The translations under genes and the position numbers were made by a program. The notes below the pieces were generated by a model, which was not told the DNA's origin, searched no databases, and saw only the letters and a program-made list of their open reading frames with translations. From JAICKM01 sp050998805 (GTDB taxonomy: Bacteria; Chloroflexota; Chloroflexia; QHBQ01; JAICKM01), in the NCBI GenBank assembly GCA_050998805.1, contig JBPCPV010000019.1, forward strand, positions 1 to 64,000: a DNA stretch of 64,000 nucleotides, written 5' to 3'. Below, in pieces: positions 50,501 through 58,499 of this stretch (its first letter is position 1; each line of letters starts with the position of its first letter).

Positions 50501-52132
50501 CCCGCCTCCACGACTTACGACAGCGGCCGCATGAGCGGCGACCTCGACTGGGGGTGGCGTCCCGACTCCGGCGACTGGCGGCACTTCTTCGCCGTCAATA
50601 CGAGCACCCCGCCGCCCAACACCTATCTCTGGGTCAACACCACCTGGCCCCACTACCCGAACGACTTCGATACCTTCCTGCTCGGCGCTGCGCCGTGGGA
50701 CTACTTCTCCGTCACCAACCCCGCGCTCTTCGGCCCCTACGACCTCTGGGGGTTCGGCGGCAGCCAATTCCTGTACGAGGGACTGGGGCTGTGGCAGTGG
50801 GGCACGAACACCGGCACCACTGCGGAGTGGGTCAGCGGCTCTCTGACGCAGCCGGGCTTACACGAAGTCGTGATGCATAACGACTGGTACAGCGGCGCGG
50901 ACTACTCCGAGCCTCTGACCGGCACCCTCGGCCCCGTCACACTCAGCGCCGACCACATTGACATCGTGAGTAACTCGACGCACGGCTCCGCGGTGATCAG
51001 CGTGACCACCGGGATGACGCTACCGAAGGGCATGGCAGTGAACAGCTACGGCCTCAGCCAACAGACCGTGCTGCGCGATCAGCCGATCCAGGCACAGGGC
51101 AGCTACTTCTACGAGATCCCCCTGAGCAACACCGCCTCGGTCGAGTTCAGCACAGGCAGCGCGCAACCGATTGACCTCTACATCTACGTTGACTACTGGG
51201 ACGGCACGCGCTGGAATTGGCTCGGCGGGGGCGGCGGCAACGGCCCCTTCCAGTACTTCGGCGTGCAGCCTGTGCCCGATGGACGCTACCGGGTGCGTGT
51301 GGACGGCGGGCTGAATATCCCGCCCGCAGGCGGCACGTTCAACCTGACGATCAAGGCGGTGCGTGGCACCGATCTCAGCGTAAGTCCCGCGCTCGTGCCC
51401 GGCCCGATCCTGCCGGGCACGACGCTCACCTTCACCGTAAGCTACGACCGCCCCGGCCTCCCGCCGGGGATCTACGACGGCAAGGTGTTCGTCGGGCCTG
51501 CCGACGCTCCGGCGCTCGTCGCGCTGCCGATGCAGGTCACATACGGCAACCCGACCCCCGCGCCGACCGACACGCCCTTCCCGTGCGTCCCCGAGATCCA
51601 CGACCTGAGCACCGACAACTGGGCCTACCCGTTCATCAAGTACCTCTACTGCCGTGGCGTGGTGTCCGGCTACCGCGACAAGACGTTCCACCCAGGTGAG
51701 AACACGACCCGCGTGCAGTTCCTCGCCATGCTGGGCCGCGCGCAGAACTGGGCGCTCATCACACCCGCCACGCCGACCTTCAACGACGTGCCGCCGAGTT
51801 TCTGGGGATATAGCTACATCGAGACGGCGGCGCGCAACGGCCTCATTGACGGCTACGCGGACGGCGGCTTCCACCCAGTCGGGCCGGTGACCCGCGCGCA
51901 GGTCGCCAAGCTCGTCGTGCGCGCCGCGAACTGGCCTCCCGGCCCGCCCACGACGCCCGTGCCACCCTTCCGCGATGTGCCGCCCGGCAACTGGGCCTAT
52001 CCATACATCAGCCAGGCCGTGGCCCACAGCGTCGTATCGGGCTACGCGGACAACACCTTCCGCCCAAATCTCCCGGCGACGAGGGCGCAGATGGCGAAGA
52101 TCCTATACGAGTTGCTGACTGTGCGAAGATGA
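47519..52132 (+). CDS. Giant secreted subtilase (S8) with three C-terminal SLH repeats
   Basis: 1537 residues. Signal helix (about 7-25). S8 triad: Asp217 (VAVVDSGVD), His432 (EHHGTACA) and Ser645 (GGTSMATPV), with an insert of about 200 residues between Asp and His. Beta-rich domains (about 690-1340) follow, then a Pro/Thr linker and three SLH repeats (about 1355-1537; NWAYPFIKYLYCRGVVSGY, FWGYSYIETAARNGLIDGY, NWAYPYISQAVAHSVVSGY). SLH domains bind secondary wall polymer, so it is likely anchored to the surface. ATG at 47519 with GGAAGGA upstream; a GTG at 47483 is the alternative. Confidence 0.9.
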   Translation: MPNLLPRRWPFVAVLLICLLIAFYQPNAPTRAGGSPPLPVRALGAPRTSSSADAAAKQIEPKLRQAVAAAGSPDVLLPVIVVSQGGLAPGRLLGAVARRPDAHGLVFTSGRVQAGKVSALAQPNVVAVLSGVPPQPPVPNELTGMTGGRPDHPERKYDASKGQPLGDQSSRFKASSPTAGKPPSASPDSWHTVDVQDVRPAWAAGYRGSGVNVAVVDSGVDFGNPDLLGTYARVTDPASPYYGWPMAFDPTSMELMADGIIGDIPNAVNAYGSWYIDTSATIHGESGSFTTITATPSGINPVSHTFTMPGTSKSGIYHIGIFPDEHLAFDFYAEYPVVVVADTQQAGVYDTVYIDLRDTHDMRNATALRKGHEVDGVDTNGDGLPDISSGMLYFIADGLHPVPATDWMYGLGAPNNGSLVAMMGSFDYDEHHGTACASSVVAQGIIDGNKNGLRPPYKPAGVGGMVQGMAPGAKLVAIGNIYRSGAALYDAYSLLTYGLDGRPNTGDEPQIASMSFGYSGGVDNGWDFGSRYLQYVQQDNPNLSYVVAVGNGGPGYGTTTSPAAAPNVISVGASTQYGETVTFDPISSTNEITWGDVQPWSNRGPTVLGNPAPSVLSIGAWGTSDEALNYARNGALAYDVWGGTSMATPVTAGILALGYQAYRQATGHWPDATTARELITSSARDLNYGVFSQGAGLADGLRLVNLAAGRGGLRASPMRWVPGQTAPAFAGYLRPGDTATSAFTLTNPTGSPVTATVGSDMMLEAGHYDWTVTTSNTLESLPDFSRPDYLQDLTGVIPQGTDLMRVQAVFTYTQLTLSLPDSSYLSWHSTWRLLAYNWQDKNADGRMWLDRNNNGVVNDGEIETGEYNRFLYSYPKGNSLDEYIERPLERVHDGLMIGLQHADSVPLIPSTQIKLRATFYKHSPWPLVTTAGGTLTVPAHGSSGFSATASVPSNQPPGAYEGAIRLTTANETILVPVALNVAMPALLGGFGGTPPASTTYDSGRMSGDLDWGWRPDSGDWRHFFAVNTSTPPPNTYLWVNTTWPHYPNDFDTFLLGAAPWDYFSVTNPALFGPYDLWGFGGSQFLYEGLGLWQWGTNTGTTAEWVSGSLTQPGLHEVVMHNDWYSGADYSEPLTGTLGPVTLSADHIDIVSNSTHGSAVISVTTGMTLPKGMAVNSYGLSQQTVLRDQPIQAQGSYFYEIPLSNTASVEFSTGSAQPIDLYIYVDYWDGTRWNWLGGGGGNGPFQYFGVQPVPDGRYRVRVDGGLNIPPAGGTFNLTIKAVRGTDLSVSPALVPGPILPGTTLTFTVSYDRPGLPPGIYDGKVFVGPADAPALVALPMQVTYGNPTPAPTDTPFPCVPEIHDLSTDNWAYPFIKYLYCRGVVSGYRDKTFHPGENTTRVQFLAMLGRAQNWALITPATPTFNDVPPSFWGYSYIETAARNGLIDGYADGGFHPVGPVTRAQVAKLVVRAANWPPGPPTTPVPPFRDVPPGNWAYPYISQAVAHSVVSGYADNTFRPNLPATRAQMAKILYELLTVRR

Positions 52133-52152
52133 TCACGAAGGCACCGAAGACG

Positions 52153-52189
52153 CCGAAGGTTGCCAACCCAATGCAGTGGCAACCTTCGG
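52153..52189 (+). terminator. Hairpin after subtilase gene
   Basis: Perfect 13-bp inverted repeat CCGAAGGTTGCCA / TGGCAACCTTCGG with an 11-nt loop, 20 bp after the stop. TTGGCAACCTTCG recurs at 52195-52207. There is no U-tract, so it may be a processing or rho-linked end. Confidence 0.55.
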
Positions 52190-52232
52190 TGAAGTTGGCA
52201 ACCTTCGCACAGCAGGAGAGGCCACCCTACGC

Positions 52233-52246
52233 GTAGTGCGTAGTGC
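52233..52246. repeat. Heptanucleotide array H6
   Basis: Two units of GTAGTGC, the same unit as H1 and H4, just upstream of the 27-bp element copy C. Confidence 0.7.
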
Positions 52247-52258
52247 ATGGCTAACAGC

Positions 52259-52285
52259 TGTAAGACACGACTCCGCCCGTGGACC
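52259..52285 (-). repeat. 27-bp interspersed element, copy C
   Basis: Reverse-strand copy of the element at 19255 and 30479, with one base different from copy A. That change turns a G-C pair of the internal stem into G-U. It lies in a 319-bp gene-free stretch (52133-52451). Confidence 0.85.
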
Positions 52286-52412
52286 TTGGGGCAAGCCGTT
52301 CGGCTGTGGGAGAGTCGCTCTGCGCTCGATGAGCCTGCCATGCCCCGCTCCTGCCGACCGCCCCGACCCCATTCGTGTATTCGTGACCCCATTCGTGGAC
52401 GGCCTTCTCACG

Positions 52413-52451
52413 CAATCAGCTGTCAGCTAGCTGACAGCTGAAAGCTGCCGG
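52413..52451. repeat. Heptanucleotide array H7 with a 24-bp palindrome
   Basis: Units CAATCAG, CTGTCAG, CTGACAG, CTGAAAG and CTGCCGG. The centre 52417-52440 is a perfect 24-bp palindrome around CTAG. The rest of 52286-52412 holds nothing recognised except ATTCGTG repeats at about 52371-52398. Confidence 0.85.
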
Positions 52452-53057
52452 CTACATCCGCGTGCGGTGATCTACATCGCTGATCACCGTGCCCTTGTTT
52501 CGGTTCGTGCCGAGCGCGAGCTGCGCCAGCTTGACGATCAGCAGCCCCACCAGCGACCAGACGATGATCGCCACAAGGGACGCCCACTCAACAACGCCGT
52601 TACCGGCTGCGCCGGGGTAGGTGATGTTCTGGCCTAAGAGGCTGGTGAACGGGGCGACGAAAACGCCGGTCACGTTGTAGATCAGCTGGGAGAAGCCGGA
52701 GCTTGCGTTGGCACCGACGAGCAGCAGCACGAAGCGGATCGCCAGCAGCACATCGAGCAGCCCGACCAGGAACCAGATCGCGCGGCTGAACCAGTCCACG
52801 TTCTCGGCGCGGTTCAGCGCCGGGTCGTTGACCGCCTGGGTGACGCTACGCGACACCACACGGTCGGCGGGCGCAGGCGTCTGAGCCACCGTTGTCTGCA
52901 CAGGCATCGGAGCCACGGCCGGAACCACCGGAGCCACCGGCGCGACACCCGGAACCACCGGCGCGACACCCGGCGTCTGGGTCACGACAACCTCTTGTGG
53001 TGTGCCAGCGACGACGGTCTCCTCGTCACGGACGACCCTTTTCATATCATCAGACAT
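52452..53057 (-). CDS. YggT-family membrane protein with Pro/Val-rich N-terminal extension
   Basis: 201 residues. A disordered segment (about 20-65; repeated VAPVVPGVAPVAP) and two hydrophobic regions (about 88-115 and 155-185) resembling YggT (FLVGLLDVLLAIRFVLLLVGA; VAPFTSLLG). YggT proteins are small membrane proteins linked to cell division or osmotic stress in other bacteria. GAGGAGAAAATCT precedes the ATG. It follows folB on the same strand, with array H8 between. Confidence 0.85.
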   Translation of the reverse strand: MSDDMKRVVRDEETVVAGTPQEVVVTQTPGVAPVVPGVAPVAPVVPAVAPMPVQTTVAQTPAPADRVVSRSVTQAVNDPALNRAENVDWFSRAIWFLVGLLDVLLAIRFVLLLVGANASSGFSQLIYNVTGVFVAPFTSLLGQNITYPGAAGNGVVEWASLVAIIVWSLVGLLIVKLAQLALGTNRNKGTVISDVDHRTRM

Positions 53058-53126
53058 AGATTTTCTCCTCTAACTACGAATGTCAAGCGCCCTTTAGATG
53101 GTCACATAGCAGAAACTGTGCCAGAG

Positions 53127-53183
53127 AGCGATCAGCTTTCAGCCGTCAGCCGTCAGCTAGCTGAAAGCTGAAAGCTGATCGCT
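53127..53183. repeat. Heptanucleotide array H8 forming a 16-bp inverted repeat
   Basis: Units CTTTCAG, CCGTCAG, CCGTCAG, then CTGAAAG, CTGAAAG. The ends AGCGATCAGCTTTCAG (53127-53142) and CTGAAAGCTGATCGCT (53168-53183) are exact reverse complements. It starts two bases after the folB stop (minus strand) and could act as a terminator, though no U-tract follows. Confidence 0.9.
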
Positions 53184-53185
53184 CG

Positions 53186-53575
53186 TCAGCGCCCGCCGAA
53201 AAACATGTCCACCCCGGCCGTTCCGTTGGTCATGCCCGAAATCGGCGCTCCTAGCTTCAGGATACGCACCCGCACGCCCCGGCACCGTGCTTCGGCCAAC
53301 AGCGCCTCGCCGAGCCGCCCTGCGACATGTTCGAGCAAGCGGCTCGGCGGCCCCTCCATCACCGCCCTTACTTGCTTGTAGATGGCGGCATAGCTGATCG
53401 TGTCGGCCAGGTCATCGCTCTGCGCGGCAGCCGACAGATCCGCCCAGAGCGTCACGTCCACGCGGAACCGTTGGCCCAGCTTTTGCTCCTCCGGGTTCAC
53501 ACCATGATAGCCGTAGAAGACCAGTCCCAGCAGGATGATCCGGTCGCCCCCCTGGGCCTCTGTTTGCCGAGGCAT
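53186..53575 (-). CDS. folB: Dihydroneopterin aldolase
   Basis: 129 residues, typical for FolB. Motifs: IILLGLVFYGYHGVNPEEQKLGQ (described at about 13-35), RFRVDVTLWADLSAAAQSDDLADTISYA (strand plus the Asp-rich helix) and RLLEHVAGRLGE with the catalytic-site Glu. It cleaves dihydroneopterin to hydroxymethyldihydropterin and glycolaldehyde for folate synthesis. The ATG at 53575 is two bases from the divergent HD gene start, leaving no room for promoters between them. Confidence 0.93.
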   Translation of the reverse strand: MPRQTEAQGGDRIILLGLVFYGYHGVNPEEQKLGQRFRVDVTLWADLSAAAQSDDLADTISYAAIYKQVRAVMEGPPSRLLEHVAGRLGEALLAEARCRGVRVRILKLGAPISGMTNGTAGVDMFFGGR

Positions 53576-53577
53576 GA

Positions 53578-54414
53578 ATGACCCCCTTTCAACCGGACGA
53601 CGAGCGCCTGTTCGAGACCCTCTCCCGCGCCGCCGACCCGCCCGCCGCCCGCGCTTCGTTGACAGCGCTGCTCCTGCGGCCCGACCCGCGCCCCTCGCTA
53701 GCCGCCCTCGAAGCCTCCGGACTGCTCGCGCGCTTCTTGCCCGAGGTCGCCGTCCTGCGCGGTGTCAGCCAACTGCCGGACCACGAAATGGACGCGCTCG
53801 ACCACTCGCTCACCTCCTGCTCCGCTGCCCCACGAACTCGCCTGAGCCGCTGGACCGCCCTCTTGCACGACATCGGCAAGGCGACGACCGTCATCCGAAC
53901 CCCCGAAGGCCGCACCCGGTTCTTCGGCCACGAATCGGTCGGTGCCGAGCTAGGTGCAGGACTGCTTGCGCGCCTTGGCTTCGCCCCGCCGTTCGCCTCA
54001 GCCGCCGACCGCCTGATCCGGCTGCACCTCCGCCCGCTCGCCTACAGCCCCACCTGGACCGACTCGGCTGTGCTGCGCCTGCAGGCCGAGGCCGGTGCTC
54101 TCTGGCCCGCGCTGCTCGCACAGTGCCGTGCCGACCTCCTCGGCTATTCGCCCGAGCCGGTTGACCGCGCCCTCGACCGGCTTGACGAGCTGGCCGCCCG
54201 CGCCCTGCGGCTCGCCAACCCACCGCCCGCTCCCCCAGGCAGCCCGCTCGACGGCAACGAGCTACAGGCCCTCCTCGGCCTCCCGCCCGGCCCCTGGCTC
54301 CGCGAAGTTAAAGCGATGCTCCTCCGCGAAGTCCGCTCCGGCCGCCTGCCCCCCGGCAACAAGGCAGGCGCGGCTGCACTGGCGAGGCTCTGGTGGGCGC
54401 AGCGCCGGAGCTAA
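53578..54414 (+). CDS. HD-domain protein related to the C-terminal half of CCA-adding enzymes
   Basis: 278 residues. HD motif LLHDIGKATTV (about 97-107), then FFGHESVGAELGAGLLARLGF, resembling the HD and following helices of CCA tRNA nucleotidyltransferases. The N-terminal nucleotidyltransferase domain with GSxxR and DxD is absent. It could be a stand-alone phosphohydrolase. ATG at 53578 abuts the divergent folB start and has no clear binding site. Its stop codon overlaps that of the convergent small gene. Confidence 0.8.
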   Translation: MTPFQPDDERLFETLSRAADPPAARASLTALLLRPDPRPSLAALEASGLLARFLPEVAVLRGVSQLPDHEMDALDHSLTSCSAAPRTRLSRWTALLHDIGKATTVIRTPEGRTRFFGHESVGAELGAGLLARLGFAPPFASAADRLIRLHLRPLAYSPTWTDSAVLRLQAEAGALWPALLAQCRADLLGYSPEPVDRALDRLDELAARALRLANPPPAPPGSPLDGNELQALLGLPPGPWLREVKAMLLREVRSGRLPPGNKAGAAALARLWWAQRRS

Positions 54415-54629
54415 ACCCCCAGATCGTACAACTGCTCGAACTGCAAATCGAGGTCGTTCGTCGCCTGCCAGAGCGCGGCGAGTGCGAACCGCACGTTCCG
54501 CGCCGCGCACGGCGGCAGATCGGGGCCGGCGGCCAGCGTCTTGAGCGACTCGTATGCGGCCAGCAACCTCGCCTCGTCCTCGGTCAACGGCCTGCCGAGC
54601 AAGTCGGTTGCCTTCGATGTCTCGGTCAT
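54411..54629 (-). CDS. Small protein at the end of the aryl-CoA operon
   Basis: 72 residues, helical and acidic, with no recognised family. Its ATG overlaps the stop of the ligase gene (TGATG), a strong sign of translational coupling. Its stop overlaps that of the convergent HD gene. A link to the catabolic pathway is inferred from position only. Confidence 0.65.
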   Translation of the reverse strand: MTETSKATDLLGRPLTEDEARLLAAYESLKTLAAGPDLPPCAARNVRFALAALWQATNDLDLQFEQLYDLGV

Positions 54630-55981
54630 CAGGTTGCCTCCTTGTACTCGGCGGCGGGGCGGTCGTCAACCAGCCGCTTGGCCTTCAGCTCGAAGTGGGG
54701 CAGCGTGCCGTAGTCTGCCCGTTCCACGTTGAAGCGCAGCCCCTCGTGCGCGTCGGCCAGGTCGCGCCGCAGGCGGGGTTCGAGCGCGGGCCAGGCGGCC
54801 TCCTGGTCTGGCTTCACCTCGACGCGGACAGTGATCTCGTCCTGTAGCGTATCCTTGCGCCAAACGTATATCTGGAACTCGTCTATCTCCGGGTACTCGC
54901 GCACGATCGATTCGACAGCGCGAGGGTAGACATTCGTGCCCCGGATCAGCTTCATGTCGTCCCAACGGCCCCGTATTCCGCCGTCGTAGAGATCCCAGGT
55001 GCGCCCGCAGGAGCAGGTCGAGGCAGGCACCTTCACCACCATGTCTTTCGTCCGATACCGGATCACCGGTATGAAGCCTCGACCAAACGACGTGACGACC
55101 CGCTCGCCGAGTTCGCCGTAGCCCACCGGCTCGCCGGTGTCGGGGTTGATCACCTCTTCGATGTAGTGGTCTTCGATGATGTGGGTGCCGCCCGGCTGGC
55201 AGCTGCATTCGAAGATCATGATCGTACCGACCTCGGTCATGCCCGCCGTGTCCCCGGCGTGCGCGCCCCACGCCTCCTCCAACTGGTGCTTCACCGCCGG
55301 TATCGAGCCTGCGGGTTCGCCCGACAATATCAACTTGTCCACCTTGCTATTGCGCGCGAGGTCGATGTCGAGTTCGTGCGCCTTTTGCCAGAGGTTCAGC
55401 GCGTATGTCGGCGTGGAGCAGACGGTCGTGACGCCCATTTCGACGATCTGCTTGACGCGGCCCTCCGTGGTCTGCGCCCCACCCGGGATGACGAGCGCGC
55501 CCATCTTCTCGCAGGCGTAATGCGCCCCCCAGAAGCCGATGAACGACCCATAGCCGAACGCGAAGTAGACGATGTCGTCGGGCCGGACACCGAACGCCCA
55601 GAGGCCGTAGCACCACATCTCGCTGATCCACTGCCAGTCCTTCGTGCTGTCGAGCACACGGATCGGCGTCCTCCCGCTTGTACCCGAGGTCAAGTGGTAG
55701 CGGATCGCGTTGCGTGGGTCGGTCGCCGGGAGGTCGCCGAAGAGCGGCTGGGCCACAAGCGAGTCCATCCAGTCCTCTCGCGTCATGAACGGTATGCGGC
55801 GTAGGTCGTCGAGCGTCCGTAGCTGATCCGGCCGGAAGCCTGCCGCCGCCCAGAGTCGGGCATGGAACGGCGACCTCTCGGCCCACCCGCAAAACCGACT
55901 CAGCTTCGCCAGTTGCAGCCGCTCCAGGTCGGCGCGGGGCATCGTCTCGTTCTTCGGGTTCCAATATTCCGACAGAGTCAT
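54629..55981 (-). CDS. PaaK-like aryl-CoA ligase
   Basis: 450 residues, length and motifs of phenylacetate-CoA ligase: YHLTSGTSGRTP (AMP-binding P-loop), STPTYALN, HAGDTAGMTEVG and DMKLIRGTNVYP. It activates an aromatic acid with ATP and CoA. A CxCG pair (STCSCGRTWD) is present as in PaaK. GGGAGG precedes the ATG. In this operon with monooxygenase/OYE and RidA genes the substrate may be 2-aminobenzoate or a related acid rather than phenylacetate. Confidence 0.88.
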   Translation of the reverse strand: MTLSEYWNPKNETMPRADLERLQLAKLSRFCGWAERSPFHARLWAAAGFRPDQLRTLDDLRRIPFMTREDWMDSLVAQPLFGDLPATDPRNAIRYHLTSGTSGRTPIRVLDSTKDWQWISEMWCYGLWAFGVRPDDIVYFAFGYGSFIGFWGAHYACEKMGALVIPGGAQTTEGRVKQIVEMGVTTVCSTPTYALNLWQKAHELDIDLARNSKVDKLILSGEPAGSIPAVKHQLEEAWGAHAGDTAGMTEVGTIMIFECSCQPGGTHIIEDHYIEEVINPDTGEPVGYGELGERVVTSFGRGFIPVIRYRTKDMVVKVPASTCSCGRTWDLYDGGIRGRWDDMKLIRGTNVYPRAVESIVREYPEIDEFQIYVWRKDTLQDEITVRVEVKPDQEAAWPALEPRLRRDLADAHEGLRFNVERADYGTLPHFELKAKRLVDDRPAAEYKEAT

Positions 55982-55999
55982 GTCGCGTTCCCTCCTAAA

Positions 56000-57148
56000 T
56001 CAGGGTCGGCCCACGAGTTCGCGGGCGATGATCAGCCGCTGGATGTGGCTGGTGCCCTCGTAGATCTGCAAGCCCTTGATGTCGCGGTAGCAGCGTTCGA
56101 CCGGGTATTCGTTCGAGTAGCCTCTGCTGCCGTGGAGCAGCACCGCCTGGGACGCCGCGCGCACTGCCGCCTCTGTGGCGAAGAGCTTGGCTATCGAAGT
56201 CGGCTGGGTGGCAGGCAGGCCACGGTCCTTCGTCCAACCCGCGTGGTAGACAAGCAGCCGCGCTGCCTGCACGTCCGCAGCCATGTCGGCCAGCGTCGCG
56301 CCCACCTGCTGGAAGTCTGCGATGCGGCTCCCGAACTGGCGGCGGCCCGTCGTGTAGGCCACGCAAGCGTCGAGGCACGCCTGCGCCACCCCGACAGCCC
56401 CCGCCGCGACACCCAGCCGCCCCCGGTCGAGCGCCGACATACCTACCTTGAAGCCCGCCCCTGCCTCGCCGAGCAGCGCGCTCCCCGGCACCCGGCAGCC
56501 GTCGAGCGTGATCCGCACATGCTCCGCCGCCCTATGCCCCAGCGCGCGCCCCGGCATCGGTTCGCGCACAAAGCCCGCCGTGTCGGTCGGCACCAGGAAG
56601 GCGCAGATCCCCCTGTGCCGCGCCGCCCTGTCCCGGTTGGCGAAGACGATGGCGACCCCCGCGCTCGCCCCGTTGGTGATCCATATCTTCTCACCGTCGA
56701 GCACGAAGCCGTCGCCGTCTTCTCGCGCGGTGCTCTCCATGCCTGCCACATCGGAGCCTGCGTTCGGCTCGGTCAGCGCGTAGCAGCCAATCACTTCCCC
56801 GCTCGCCATGCGCGGCAGGTAAGCGCGCTTCTGTTCCTCGCTGCCCCACTCCTCGATGCAGAGACCGACCAGCCCCGTATGGACGGTGACGAAGCCGCGC
56901 ACCGACGAATCGGCCCGCCCCAACTCCTCACAGAGCAGCGCGTAGCTCATGTAGTCCCAGCCCTGTCCGCCGTACTCCCGCGCCCACGGCCCGCCGAGGA
57001 AGCCCAACTCGCCCATGCGCGGCACCAATTTGTAGGGGAACACACCAGTCTCGTCGGCCTCCCGCGCCAACGGCGCTGCCTCCTGCTCGGCGAACGCCCG
57101 CGCCGCCGCCTGCACCCGCTGTTGGGCGTCGGTCAACTCGAAGTTCAT
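56000..57148 (-). CDS. Acyl-CoA dehydrogenase
   Basis: 382 residues. Family motifs: CYALTEPNAGSDVAGM (FAD contact), the likely catalytic base near YEGTSHIQRLIIARELVG, and KLFATEAAV. Oxidises an acyl-CoA to enoyl-CoA with transfer to ETF. The ATG overlaps the stop of the RidA gene (ATGA). Confidence 0.92.
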   Translation of the reverse strand: MNFELTDAQQRVQAAARAFAEQEAAPLAREADETGVFPYKLVPRMGELGFLGGPWAREYGGQGWDYMSYALLCEELGRADSSVRGFVTVHTGLVGLCIEEWGSEEQKRAYLPRMASGEVIGCYALTEPNAGSDVAGMESTAREDGDGFVLDGEKIWITNGASAGVAIVFANRDRAARHRGICAFLVPTDTAGFVREPMPGRALGHRAAEHVRITLDGCRVPGSALLGEAGAGFKVGMSALDRGRLGVAAGAVGVAQACLDACVAYTTGRRQFGSRIADFQQVGATLADMAADVQAARLLVYHAGWTKDRGLPATQPTSIAKLFATEAAVRAASQAVLLHGSRGYSNEYPVERCYRDIKGLQIYEGTSHIQRLIIARELVGRP

Positions 57149-57558
57149 CCAGGCCCCTCGCTCTCCAAGACCGCGATCCCCTCGATCTCGATCAGCGCGT
57201 CGTCCTCGAAAAACCGCGCGACCTCGAACAGCGCGGTCGCCGGATAATAGCCGCCGAAAAACGCTCTATGCACCCCGCCCAGGTCTTTCAGCCGCGCCTT
57301 ATAAGCATCTCGGTCCCTCACGAAGATCGTCAGTTTCACGATCCGGCCCATTGTGCCACCCGCCGCCTCGACCACAGCCCGGAGATTGTGAAGCACCTGC
57401 TCATACTGCCCCACCACGTCTCCCACCGCCACGATCCGCCCCTCCCCGTCCGCCGCGATCTGCCCCGCCAGGAAGAGCATCCGCCCGCCCGTCGCAACGA
57501 CCCCGTGGCTGAAACCGACAGCGCGCGCCAACTCCGGTGGATTAACTATCTCCAACAT
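57145..57558 (-). CDS. RidA-family enamine/imine deaminase
   Basis: 137 residues. RidA fold: GRMLFLAGQIAADGEG, NLRAVVEAAGGTMGRIVKLTIFV and YYPATALFEVARFFEDDALIEIE. The conserved Arg of canonical RidA (in the NRx pattern near the C-terminus) is not obvious: the position is occupied by ATALFEV, so activity may differ. RidA proteins hydrolyse reactive enamines and imines to release ammonia. Its presence argues for a nitrogen-containing substrate. Overlaps the dehydrogenase gene by four bases. Confidence 0.88.
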   Translation of the reverse strand: MLEIVNPPELARAVGFSHGVVATGGRMLFLAGQIAADGEGRIVAVGDVVGQYEQVLHNLRAVVEAAGGTMGRIVKLTIFVRDRDAYKARLKDLGGVHRAFFGGYYPATALFEVARFFEDDALIEIEGIAVLESEGPG

Positions 57559-57587
57559 CCCGCACTCCCGTCTCCCGCTTCATCCTC

Positions 57588-58394
57588 TCAATCGCCCCGA
57601 AACTCCGGCTTCTGCTTGGCACAGAACGCCTCGTAAAACCGCCGGTGGTCCTGCCCCATCATCAGCAGCGCCTGCGCCTGCGCCTCGGCCTCCAGCGCGG
57701 AGGTCAGGTCCATGTTCAACTCATTATTGATCATCTGCTTAGTCATCGCCAGCGCCAGCGACGGCCCCGCCGCCAAGCGGCGTGCCCAGTCCTGGGCGGC
57801 GGCCTGCAACTCCACAGCAGGCACCAAGCGGTTGATCAGACCGTACCTCTCGGCGGTTGCCGCGTCAATCGAATCGCCGAGCAGCAGCAACTCCGACGCT
57901 CGGCTCATGCCCACCACGCGCGGCAGCAGGTAGCCCGCCCCCATGTCGGCTCCGGTCAGCCCCACCCGCGTGAAGAGGAACGCGAAGCGCGTCGTCTCGG
58001 CGGCCACCCGCAGGTCTGCGGCCAATGCAATCACCGCCCCCGCGCCTGCGGTCACCCCCTCCACCGCCGCGATGATCGGCTTCGGCAGAAGCCGCATGTT
58101 ACGCACCACTGCCCCCGTCATGCGCGTGAAATCGAGGTGCGCCTTCATGTCCTTGTCGAGCAGCGCGCCGATGATCTCATGCACGTCCCCTCCTGAGCAG
58201 AAGTTCCCCTCCGCCCCCGTCAGCACCAGCACTCTCACCCCGTCGTCATATCGCAGCTCCTCCAGCAGGTCGCGGAACTGCGCGTACACCTCCAGGCTGA
58301 GTGCGTTCAGCACGCGCGGCCGGTTGAACGTGAGCGTGGCGACGCCGTCCTCCACCTCGTAAAGGAAGTCATAGGCTTTCCCACCTTGCGTCAT
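57588..58394 (-). CDS. Enoyl-CoA hydratase/isomerase
   Basis: 268 residues, crotonase fold. Oxyanion-hole motifs GAEGNFCSGGDVHEI and EGVTAGAGAVIALAADLR are seen. Catalyses hydration or isomerisation of an enoyl-CoA. It follows the SDR gene after a gap of about 105 bp that holds array H9, and precedes the RidA gene by 29 bp. Confidence 0.92.
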   Translation of the reverse strand: MTQGGKAYDFLYEVEDGVATLTFNRPRVLNALSLEVYAQFRDLLEELRYDDGVRVLVLTGAEGNFCSGGDVHEIIGALLDKDMKAHLDFTRMTGAVVRNMRLLPKPIIAAVEGVTAGAGAVIALAADLRVAAETTRFAFLFTRVGLTGADMGAGYLLPRVVGMSRASELLLLGDSIDAATAERYGLINRLVPAVELQAAAQDWARRLAAGPSLALAMTKQMINNELNMDLTSALEAEAQAQALLMMGQDHRRFYEAFCAKQKPEFRGD

Positions 58395-58461
58395 CTAACT
58401 CCCCTCCCAAGCGCTGGCATTGTTTTCGTGTTTTTCGTGAATCGATCCCCGCCCCACCCAC

Positions 58462-58496
58462 AATTCAGAACTCAAAACTCAAAACTCAGAATTCGT
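58462..58496. repeat. Heptanucleotide array H9
   Basis: Units AATTCAG, AACTCAA, AACTCAA, AACTCAG and AATTCGT between the SDR and hydratase genes. Confidence 0.9.
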
Positions 58497-58499
58497 CGG

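Noticed and set aside
52371..52398. ATTCGTG repeats as an eleventh heptamer array
   Set aside because: The spacing between units is irregular (8 and 12 bp), so it does not keep the 7-bp period of the others.
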